Source of the DNA: JAHBXE01 sp044222195
GTDB taxonomy: Bacteria; Planctomycetota; Phycisphaerae; Phycisphaerales; UBA1924
Assembly (NCBI GenBank): GCA_044222195.1
Contig: JBGANS010000005.1
Location: 198,949 to 262,948 of the forward strand
Reading direction: 5' to 3'
Length of the DNA: 64,000 bases
A program made the position numbers and the translations under genes. Below the pieces are notes generated by a model that searched no databases, was not told the origin of the DNA, and saw only the letters and a list, made by a program, of their open reading frames with translations. This document shows positions 25,259-32,645 of this stretch, one piece after another. How positions within the stretch are numbered: position 1 is the first letter of the stretch; every line of letters begins with the position of its first letter.

Positions 25259-27319
25259 ATGACGCGAACAGCGGTCATCGTGGGGAATGGCTTGGCGGGG
25301 CCGCTGCTGGCGGTGCTGCTGGCGCGCGATGGATGGCGGGTGAAGTTGTTCGAGCGGCGGGGAGACCCGCGGGCCCACGGCTATGTCGGCGGGCGGTCGA
25401 TCAACCTGGCGCTCTCGGCGCGGGGGCTGGCCGGCCTGGCCGCGGCGGGGCTGGATGGAGTCGTCCGCGAGCGGGACATCATCTCGATGCCAGGGCGGAT
25501 GATTCACGCGCGGGATGGAACGCTGACATTCCAGCCGTACAGCAAGGATTCGCGCGAGGCGATCAACTCGGTGTCGCGGGGCGGGTTGAGTTTGACGCTG
25601 ATACAGGCGGCCGCGGCGATACCGGGCGTGGAGGTCGTGTTCGATCACATGTGCGTGGATGCGGATGTGACGGCGGGGACCGGGGTGTTCAGGAGGGCGG
25701 ACAGTTCAGAGGTTCGCGTGCACGGGGACTTGCTCATAGGGGCGGATGGCGCATTCTCGGCGGTTCGCGGGGCGATGCAGAAGACGGACCGGTTTGAGTA
25801 CAGCCAGTCGTACCTGGGGCATGGGTACAAAGAACTGCACATACCGGCAGTGACGCAGCGACGGAGTGACGCAGTGACGCAGCGGGCGGAGGTTGATCGC
25901 GAGTTGTTCGCGATGGAGCCTCATGCGCTGCATATCTGGCCTCGGGGCGGGGCGATGATGATCGCGCTGCCGAACCGGGATGGATCGTTCACGTGCACGC
26001 TGTTCTGGCCGTTTGAGGGGGAGCATTCGTTTGGGAACGTGGGGAGTGAGGCGGAGGTGAACGCGTGGTTCCGCGAGCAGTACGCGGATGCGGTGCCGTT
26101 GATGCCGACGCTGGCCACGGACTTCATGCGGAATCCGACGAGTTCGCTGGTGACGGTGCGGTGCTTCCCGTGGCAGGTGCAGGGAAAGACGGTGCTGGTG
26201 GGGGACGCCGCGCATGCGATCGTGCCGTTCTACGGGCAGGGGATCAACTGTGGGTTCGAGGACTGCGTGGAGCTGGCGGGGTGTTTAAAGAGGCATCTTG
26301 ATCAGAGTGAGGCGCTGGAGGCGTATCAGGCGGCTCGGAAGCCGAATGCGGACGCGATCGCGGACATGGCGTTGGAGAACTTTGTCGAGATGCGGGACAA
26401 GGTTGGGCGGCCGGAGTTCCTGTATCGCAAGCGGGTCGAGCAGACGGTGCACGCGCTCTTCGAGGGGAGGTGGACGCCGCAGTACAACCTTGTGAGCTTC
26501 TCGACGGTGCCGTATGTGGAGGCGCGGCGTCGCGGGCGGGAGCTGGATGCGGTGTTGGATGGGGTGATCGCGGCGGTGCCGGCGGCGAGAGCGGGGGGGA
26601 TGGGCGAGGCGGAGTTTCGAGAGGCGGTGCGGGGGGCGGTGGGGGACAAATCGCGAATCGGAAGCCTGGGTAGCGAGGTTTCGGGCTCTGGGCTTATCGA
26701 CATCACGCCGGTAATTTCGGCGCGGCTTGGAGTGTGGCCCGGGGATACGCCGGTGACTCGGGAAGTGCTGTGTGATATTGAGAAAGGCGACACGGTTACG
26801 TTGAGCACGTTGCGGGCGACGGTGCACCTCGGGGCGCATGCGGATGGGCCGAATCACTACGGACTTGGCGCGCCGGACATTTCGAAGCAGCGGCTGGAGC
26901 ACTATGTCGGGCCGTGTCATGTGATCGAGGCGCGGGTGGGGCGCGGCGCAAGGGTGCGGGTCGCGGATCTGGCGACGCCGATCAGCGATGTGAAGCATCC
27001 GCGAGTGCTGATCAAGACGGGAACGTTTCCGGATCCTCAGAAGTGGAACAGCGACTTTGCGGCGTTGACGGTGGAGCTTGTGGAGGCTCTTGCCGCCAAG
27101 GGCGTGATCACGATCGGCATCGATACTCCGAGCGTGGACTTGCAGGAGTCCAAGGCCCTGGAAGCGCACAAGGCCATCCTGAAGCACGGGATCGCGATCC
27201 TGGAGGGACTCGTGTTACGGGAGGTCGCGGTCGGAGAGTACGAGTTGATCGCGTTGCCGCTGCCGCTGGAGGGGTTTGATGCGAGCCCGGTGCGGGCGGT
27301 GCTCAGGCCGTCGCGATGA
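25259..27319 (+). CDS. Kynurenine 3-monooxygenase / kynurenine formamidase fusion
   Basis: 686 residues in one uninterrupted frame. Residues 1-450 are a flavin monooxygenase: G9-N-G-L-A-G14 dinucleotide motif, GRSINLALSARG, and the second FAD site GDAAHAIVPFYGQGINCGFED near 314. This enzyme hydroxylates kynurenine. Residues about 477-686 are a cyclase-type KynB formamidase that hydrolyses N-formylkynurenine; its metal motif HLGAHADGP has H523, H527 and D529 intact, and IGIDTPSVD follows. A Gly/Ser-rich linker joins them. Residues 198-209 (VTQRRSDAVTQR) are an octamer-repeat insertion. The 3' end overlaps the convergent deaminase gene by 17 bases. Confidence 0.93.
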   Translation: MTRTAVIVGNGLAGPLLAVLLARDGWRVKLFERRGDPRAHGYVGGRSINLALSARGLAGLAAAGLDGVVRERDIISMPGRMIHARDGTLTFQPYSKDSREAINSVSRGGLSLTLIQAAAAIPGVEVVFDHMCVDADVTAGTGVFRRADSSEVRVHGDLLIGADGAFSAVRGAMQKTDRFEYSQSYLGHGYKELHIPAVTQRRSDAVTQRAEVDRELFAMEPHALHIWPRGGAMMIALPNRDGSFTCTLFWPFEGEHSFGNVGSEAEVNAWFREQYADAVPLMPTLATDFMRNPTSSLVTVRCFPWQVQGKTVLVGDAAHAIVPFYGQGINCGFEDCVELAGCLKRHLDQSEALEAYQAARKPNADAIADMALENFVEMRDKVGRPEFLYRKRVEQTVHALFEGRWTPQYNLVSFSTVPYVEARRRGRELDAVLDGVIAAVPAARAGGMGEAEFREAVRGAVGDKSRIGSLGSEVSGSGLIDITPVISARLGVWPGDTPVTREVLCDIEKGDTVTLSTLRATVHLGAHADGPNHYGLGAPDISKQRLEHYVGPCHVIEARVGRGARVRVADLATPISDVKHPRVLIKTGTFPDPQKWNSDFAALTVELVEALAAKGVITIGIDTPSVDLQESKALEAHKAILKHGIAILEGLVLREVAVGEYELIALPLPLEGFDASPVRAVLRPSR
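25850..25884 (+). repeat. Octamer tandem repeat inside the monooxygenase/formamidase gene
   Basis: GTGACGCA, GCGACGGA, GTGACGCA, GTGACGCA and a partial GCG run head to tail and encode VTQRRSDAVTQR. In relatives the flanking HIPA and ALHIWPRG segments are normally closer together, so this is likely extra material. Confidence 0.7.
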
Positions 27320-27731
27320 CCTTGATTTCAAAGTGAATGGGTGTGTTGCCGCCGGTCGGCAGGGCTTTGATCTCGATGGTGGTGCGGGTCGGCTGGTTCG
27401 GGCCCGCAGGGAAGAACTCGCCGTAGACGCGGTTGTAGTTGGACCAGTCGCGCTTCATGTCGGTGAGGAAGACCTGGACGTCGACGATGTTCTCCCAGCG
27501 GGAACCCGCCTCTTCGAGGATGGTCCTGATGTTCTCGAAGCAGGAACGCATTTCGGCTTCGATGGAGTAGTCGGTCAGCTTTCCCGAGGCATCCACGACA
27601 GCGCCGGGGATGTCCTTTGTGCCGCGCTTGCGCGGGCCGACGCCGGACAGGAAGAGGAGATTGCCGGCGCGGCGGGCGTGTGGGTAGGGGCCGACGGGCT
27701 CGGCGGCCTTGTCGCTGCGAATGGTTGACAT
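27303..27731 (-). CDS. amnD: 2-aminomuconate deaminase (RidA family)
   Basis: 142 residues with the RidA/YjgF fold: VGPYPHARRAGNLLFLSGVG at the start, then DYSIEAEMRSCFENIRTILEEAG and VQVFLTDM. Length and context match 2-aminomuconate deaminases, which release ammonia from 2-aminomuconate to give 4-oxalocrotonate. It starts one base after the stop of the dehydrogenase gene and is certainly cotranscribed with it. A generic RidA enamine deaminase is the alternative, but the neighbours favour this role. Confidence 0.85.
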   Translation of the reverse strand: MSTIRSDKAAEPVGPYPHARRAGNLLFLSGVGPRKRGTKDIPGAVVDASGKLTDYSIEAEMRSCFENIRTILEEAGSRWENIVDVQVFLTDMKRDWSNYNRVYGEFFPAGPNQPTRTTIEIKALPTGGNTPIHFEIKVIATA

Positions 27732-27732
27732 G

Positions 27733-29211
27733 CTACTTCCTCACACACACGTTCTTGGGCTCGGTGAAGAACTTGATTGCTTCCATACCGCCCTCGCGTC
27801 CGACGCCGCTCTGCTTCATACCGCCAAAGGGCGTACGCAGGTCGCGGACCATCCAGCAGTTCACCCAGACGATGCCGGCGTCGAGGTTCGCTGCGATACG
27901 CTGACCCCGATCGGGGTTTGATGTGAACAAGGTCGCGGCCAGGCCATAAGGAGTGCCGTTGGCGAGCGACAGAGCGTGGGCCTCGTCACGGAAACGTTGA
28001 ACCGTTACGACGGGCCCGAAGATCTCTTCCTGCTCGACGCGGCATGTGGGATCAAGCCCGGCGATGACCGTTGACTCAAAGAAGTAGCCATTCCGACAGC
28101 GTGCCGAGAGCGAGGCCGTTGGCGGCGGGCCGCCGCCGCACAGGATCTTGCCGCCAAGCTGGCGAGCGAGTTCGACATAGGACGAAACTTTGTCGAGCTG
28201 GGAACGATTGACCAGGGCGCCCTGCTGGGTCGACTCATCCAACGGATCGCCGAGCTTCAGGGCCCGCACACGCTCGATGTATGCGGCGATGAAGCGGTCG
28301 TAGATCGAGTCGTGCACCAGGAGCCGCGAGCCGCACAAGCACACCTGGCCCTGGTTGGTGAAGCCGGCGCGGACGGCGGTCGTGAGCGCGGCGTCAAAGT
28401 CGGCGTCATCGAACACGATGAACGGGTTCTTGCCGCCCAGTTCGAGGGAGATGCGCTTGAGCATCGAGCCGGCGTTCTGAGCGATCCATTGGCCGACCTT
28501 GGTCGACCCGGTAAAAGAGATGGTCGGTACATCCGGGTGGCGGATGATGGCCGCGCCGCACTCGGAACCCAGCCCGTGGACGATGTTGAGGACGCCCGGA
28601 GGAAGGCCCGCCGTGATGGAAAGTTCGCCCAGCATCGCGGCGGTGGTGGGGGTTACTTCTGATGGTTTGCAGACGGCGGTGTTGCCGGTCGCGAGAGCGG
28701 GGGCGATCTTCCAGGTGAGCAGGTAGAGCGGGAGGTTCCAGGGGGAGATGAGCCCGGCGACGCCGCGCGGGTGTCGCAGCGTGGTGTTCAGCGCCGGGAT
28801 GCCGCCGGGTGTTCCCGCGCCGTCGAAGTCGAACGACTCGGTGGGGACCCGTTGAACCGCATCGGCAAAGAAGCGGAGATTGGCGGCGGATCGAGGGATA
28901 TCGACCGATCGTGCGAGGGCGATGGGCTTTCCTGTGTCGATCGATTCGGCGCGGGCGAGCGGCTCGAGGTTGGCGTCGATGAGGTCTGCGAGGCGGAGGA
29001 GCAGTTGGGAGCGGGTCTGTGGGGGCGCGCTCGCCCAAGCCGGGAACGCCGCCGATGCGGCTGCAACCGCGGCCTCAACATCCTCCGATCCAGAGGCGGG
29101 TGCGCGAGAGTGAACAGAACCCGTCGCGGGCTCGATGAGATCGAGGTACCTTCCATTGACCGGCGAAACGGCGCGGCCGTTGATGAGGTTGTTCAGGTCG
29201 CGAGCGGGCAC
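27733..29211 (-). CDS. amnC: 2-aminomuconate-6-semialdehyde dehydrogenase
   Basis: 492 residues, full-length aldehyde dehydrogenase. Glu257 (SLELGGKNP) and the catalytic Cys291 (NQGQVCLCGSR) are present, with SFTGSTKVG for the cofactor. The CLCGSR signature and the neighbourhood of ACMSD and the deaminase point to 2-aminomuconate semialdehyde as substrate. The start is a GTG at 29211 (cac on the plus strand). It lies 36 bases after the efflux adaptor gene on the same strand. Confidence 0.9.
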   Translation of the reverse strand: MPARDLNNLINGRAVSPVNGRYLDLIEPATGSVHSRAPASGSEDVEAAVAAASAAFPAWASAPPQTRSQLLLRLADLIDANLEPLARAESIDTGKPIALARSVDIPRSAANLRFFADAVQRVPTESFDFDGAGTPGGIPALNTTLRHPRGVAGLISPWNLPLYLLTWKIAPALATGNTAVCKPSEVTPTTAAMLGELSITAGLPPGVLNIVHGLGSECGAAIIRHPDVPTISFTGSTKVGQWIAQNAGSMLKRISLELGGKNPFIVFDDADFDAALTTAVRAGFTNQGQVCLCGSRLLVHDSIYDRFIAAYIERVRALKLGDPLDESTQQGALVNRSQLDKVSSYVELARQLGGKILCGGGPPPTASLSARCRNGYFFESTVIAGLDPTCRVEQEEIFGPVVTVQRFRDEAHALSLANGTPYGLAATLFTSNPDRGQRIAANLDAGIVWVNCWMVRDLRTPFGGMKQSGVGREGGMEAIKFFTEPKNVCVRK

Positions 29212-29247
29212 ATCGAGAGGATACCGCGGCTGGAGAGCGGAAGGGGC

Positions 29248-30543
29248 CTACTTCGCGGTGACGGCTGCGCCGTCGCGGAGGTTCCCGGGCCGGAGCACAA
29301 CCGACTCCGGTACTGTCTTCAAGTCGATCAGTTCAACCAGGTCGCCCTGTCGCTGCCCAGTCTTGACGATCACGGCCGCGGCTTTGCCGTCTCTAATCGT
29401 GAACACGCGTTGAACGCCCGCGAACTCCAAGATGGACGCGATCGGGACGCTTACCACGCCGGACTCGGAACGGACGGTGATCGCAGCGCGTGCGAATGCC
29501 CCGGGCTTGAGGCGGCCGCTGGCGTTGTCCGCGAGCACTTCGATGTCGAAGGACCGCGTCGCGGGGTTGATCGCCGGACTGATGCGGGTGACTTTGCCCG
29601 GGAAGGGCTCATCGAATCCGGCGATTTCGATGGCGGCGGCCTGGCCGTTCTCGACCGCGCCGGAGAATCGCTCGGGCACCGAACCATGGAACTTGACCTG
29701 CTGGGCAGCAACGACGCGGAAGAGGACTCGTCCCGGCGAGACGAGTTCCCCCACGGACACCATTCGGGAGGCGATTCGGAACTCCGAGGGGCCGTCCTTG
29801 CCAAATCGGGGGACTTCGACGCGCGTGTCCTTGAGCACCTGGCGTGCGGTGTCAACGGCGGCGGCGAGAGCCCGGGCTTCGGCGAGCGTGGCCTTGGCGG
29901 CGAGAACTTCGGTTTCGACGCCACGGGCCGCGACTTCTCGTTGGGTGCGGACATCGGCGAAGTCCTGGTCGGCAATGAGCGGGGGCTGTTGATCGTGAAG
30001 CCGCTTGGCGCGCTCATAGCGGGCCTGTGCATTGGCGGCCTCGGCCTGCGACCGTTGCACGGAAGGGAGGGAGGAAAAGTCGACGTCGCTGGCCGGAACG
30101 GAGGCGAGGCCAAGTCTGGCGAGCGTGGCGGAGAGCTGGGCTTCCTTTTCGCTCAGCATCAACTCCGCATCGCGGGGATCAATCTGGGCGAGCAGGTCGC
30201 CGGCACGACGCGTGTCGCCGAGGTCGGCTCCGATGTCGGCGATGCGGCCGGACACTTTGGCGGAAACCGCGACATCCTCGAGCGCGAAGAGTGTTCCGGT
30301 GACTTCCACGGTTCGGGGCATGTCTATTCGTTGCACGGCCGCCAGGGTCACCGCCACAGGTGTCGAAGCGGCCGGCGGCGGTGGGCTTTGCGCCGTTCGC
30401 TTGCACCCCAGGGTCAAGCCAACGATCGCGATCAACGCCAGGGCACCAGCGAACCGTTGTGGCGCTGAGCACCATGCCGAGGGTCTCCGGCGGTCGCCCG
30501 AGCCGCCAACCCCGCCGTGTGTCCGAGCCGCCGTTGGTGTCAT
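29248..30543 (-). CDS. RND efflux periplasmic adaptor (HlyD/MFP family)
   Basis: 431 residues. A hydrophobic segment with lipobox GLTLGC near residue 47 anchors it at the inner membrane. It then shows the adaptor order: barrel-sandwich half (VSAKVSGRIADIGADLGDTRRAGDLLAQID), an alpha-helical hairpin, the second half, and a membrane-proximal domain (SVPIASILEFAGVQRVFTI). It links the RND pump at 32646 to the outer-membrane channel at 31200. Unusually, it is divergent from its pump and runs into amnC and amnD. Confidence 0.9.
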   Translation of the reverse strand: MTPTAARTHGGVGGSGDRRRPSAWCSAPQRFAGALALIAIVGLTLGCKRTAQSPPPPAASTPVAVTLAAVQRIDMPRTVEVTGTLFALEDVAVSAKVSGRIADIGADLGDTRRAGDLLAQIDPRDAELMLSEKEAQLSATLARLGLASVPASDVDFSSLPSVQRSQAEAANAQARYERAKRLHDQQPPLIADQDFADVRTQREVAARGVETEVLAAKATLAEARALAAAVDTARQVLKDTRVEVPRFGKDGPSEFRIASRMVSVGELVSPGRVLFRVVAAQQVKFHGSVPERFSGAVENGQAAAIEIAGFDEPFPGKVTRISPAINPATRSFDIEVLADNASGRLKPGAFARAAITVRSESGVVSVPIASILEFAGVQRVFTIRDGKAAAVIVKTGQRQGDLVELIDLKTVPESVVLRPGNLRDGAAVTAK

Positions 30544-30575
30544 GTCGAACTCCGGAGCCTATCGTAGACAGGCAA

Positions 30576-30599
30576 CCAATACCGGCCAGTCGGTTTTGG
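30576..30599. promoter_or_regulatory. Candidate TetR operator in the divergent promoter region
   Basis: An inverted repeat with 9-base arms, CCAATACCG (30576-30584) and CGGTTTTGG (30591-30599), one mismatch, 6-base spacer. It sits in the 90-base gap between the adaptor gene and the TetR gene, where a TetR repressor usually binds. Confidence 0.5.
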
Positions 30600-30633
30600 G
30601 CGAGGTGGAATTGAATTTGCTGGAGGCCGCCGC

Positions 30634-31203
30634 GTGCAGCGTCCGCATCTGGAAAAGCTTGGCGAGATCCTGGAGGCGGCAGCCAAGTTGTTTGCGGCTC
30701 GGCCGTTCCATGAGGTGCGGCTGGAGGACATCGCGGGGGAGGCCGGTGTCGGCAAGGGGACCCTGTACGTCTACTTCGACAGCAAGGAAGACCTGTACAT
30801 CCGGCTGATCCGGGATGGGTTTGCGCGCGTCGTGTCGCACGTGCGGGATGGGTTGACGCGGGTGAGCGGGCCGCGGGAACAGTTGGGCGTTGTCGCCACG
30901 GAACTGGTTGAGTTCGCGTTCAGCTTTCCTGATCTGTACCGGGTGATGCGAACGGGTGTGCTCAGCCCGGATTCGGCGGAGCTGCAAAGGTCGCGGCAGG
31001 AGCTGGTCGAGCTGGTGACGGGCGTGATTCGGGACGGGACAGCGGCGGGGGCGCTGACGGACCCGTTCCCGGAGTTGACGGCGCAGTTCATTCTGTCGTT
31101 CGTTCGCGGGGCGGCGCTCTATCCACCCAAGGGAATGACCAAGGAAGCGCTGCGGGAGCACCTGCTGCGGGTGCTCATCCGCGGGATCGGGGCGGCGGCA
31201 TGA
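30634..31203 (+). CDS. TetR/AcrR-family transcriptional regulator
   Basis: 189 residues. The helix-turn-helix spans about residues 12-50 (ILEAAAKLFAARPFHEVRLEDIAGEAGVGKGTLYVYFDSKEDLY in parts), followed by the divergent ligand-binding helices. The start is GTG with TGGAGG at 30621-30626. Its stop overlaps the outer-membrane factor gene by 4 bases. It most likely represses this efflux operon and the divergent adaptor-amnC-amnD genes in response to a small molecule. Confidence 0.92.
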   Translation: MQRPHLEKLGEILEAAAKLFAARPFHEVRLEDIAGEAGVGKGTLYVYFDSKEDLYIRLIRDGFARVVSHVRDGLTRVSGPREQLGVVATELVEFAFSFPDLYRVMRTGVLSPDSAELQRSRQELVELVTGVIRDGTAAGALTDPFPELTAQFILSFVRGAALYPPKGMTKEALREHLLRVLIRGIGAAA

Positions 31204-32636
31204 GGAAGCCACGTGTCGGCCTGATGGTGGCGCTGGTGGCGGCGGTTTGGTCTGCCGGGTGCAAGGTTGATCAGGCGGCAGATGTCGCGGCGTACCGGTC
31301 GATCACGGACATCGAAGGTCAACCCACGGGGCATGAGCCGGGGGAGCCGCTTCCGGTTGTGGAAGCGCTTCAACTCGCCAACGCGCTTAACGAGCGGCTC
31401 GCGATCGAGGGGGAACGGTATGTGCAGGTGCTGGCCGAGCGGCAGCGCCGGGCGGCGGCGCTGCGGCCGACGTTGGATGCGTTCGCGGATGTGACGGTTC
31501 GCGACAAGCCCAGTGGTGGGGGTTCGGGCGGGAGCGGCAGCAAGCGTGTGACGATGGATGCGGGGCTGACGGCGCAGTACACGCTGCTCACCGGGCAGTC
31601 GGACCTGTACGCACTGAGGGCGGCGGATGTGGATATCCGGGCGGGCCGGTGGCTGTTGCTGGACTTGCGAGAGTCGCTGCTGCTGGAAACGGCGACGGCG
31701 TATTACCAGGCGATGCGGGCGGAGCGGCTGGTGGAGGTGCTGAAGTCTTCGGTGGCGGTGCAGGAAGAGCGGCTGCGGGATGCGACGGCAAGGCAGGAGG
31801 TCGGGTTTGTGCGGCCGCTGGATGTGGCGCAGATTGAGGCTCAGCGCGGAGACACGCGGGTGCTGCTGCTGGATGCCCAGAGCGGGGCGGCGCAGGCGAG
31901 GTCTGCGCTGGTGTTGCTCACGGGTGCATCGGTTCATAACTCGCCGTTGACGGATGGGTTCGAGCCTGAGACGGTGGTGTCGTCGCTGGAAGCGTTCCTC
32001 GAGGTCGGCTACGCGGGGCGGCAGGACTTGCTCGCGGCCATGGGCGCGGCAGAGGCCGCGCGGCTGCGCGTCGATGAAGCCCTTGGCAAGTACTACCCGA
32101 CGATTGCGGTGAATCTGGATTGGTTCCTGTACCGTGATAGCAACCCGACCGAACTGAACCTGCTTGGGCTCATCAGCATCAGCACGCCGGTCTTTCGCGG
32201 GGGGGAGTTGCAGTCGGACCTGCGTGAGGCGTGGTCGGTGTTTCGTGAATCGGTGCTGCGGCATCAGCTCACGAGGCGGCAGGTGCGGAGCGATGTCGAG
32301 CGGGCGTTTGATCGGTTCAGTTCCTCGAACGCCAGGGTCGCCGAGCTGCGGGCGCAGGTGCGGGCATCCGAGGCTTCACTGCGTCAGGCGGAAGGTTCAT
32401 ATTCGGCCGGTCTGGCGACAAACCTGGAGAGGGTGGCGGCGCAGGATCAACTGCTCAATGCGCAGCTGCGGTCCGCGAGCGAGGAGTTTGAGCGGAAACT
32501 GGCGTACCTGACGCTGCTCCGGGCGTGCGGGCGGTTGTCGGGGGACCTGGCGGGAGCGGTGATCGAGCGCGTGCCCGGGCCGCGCACGGCGCCGGAATCT
32601 CCGTTTGTACGGCGTGAACAGATCGGCTCGAACTAA
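31200..32636 (+). CDS. TolC-type outer-membrane efflux lipoprotein
   Basis: 478 residues. The signal ends in a lipobox (WSAGC, Cys21). The mature part has long helices with the two-fold internal repeat of the outer-membrane efflux protein family (EALQLANALNERLAIEGERYVQVLAERQ and QVRASEASLRQAEGSYSAGL, in parts). It provides the exit duct for the RND pump encoded 9 bases downstream. Confidence 0.9.
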   Translation: MRKPRVGLMVALVAAVWSAGCKVDQAADVAAYRSITDIEGQPTGHEPGEPLPVVEALQLANALNERLAIEGERYVQVLAERQRRAAALRPTLDAFADVTVRDKPSGGGSGGSGSKRVTMDAGLTAQYTLLTGQSDLYALRAADVDIRAGRWLLLDLRESLLLETATAYYQAMRAERLVEVLKSSVAVQEERLRDATARQEVGFVRPLDVAQIEAQRGDTRVLLLDAQSGAAQARSALVLLTGASVHNSPLTDGFEPETVVSSLEAFLEVGYAGRQDLLAAMGAAEAARLRVDEALGKYYPTIAVNLDWFLYRDSNPTELNLLGLISISTPVFRGGELQSDLREAWSVFRESVLRHQLTRRQVRSDVERAFDRFSSSNARVAELRAQVRASEASLRQAEGSYSAGLATNLERVAAQDQLLNAQLRSASEEFERKLAYLTLLRACGRLSGDLAGAVIERVPGPRTAPESPFVRREQIGSN

Positions 32637-32645
32637 GGTGCACCC

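Noticed and set aside
25850..25884. CRISPR-like repeats
   Set aside because: Units are only 8 bases with no spacers and are translated within a gene.
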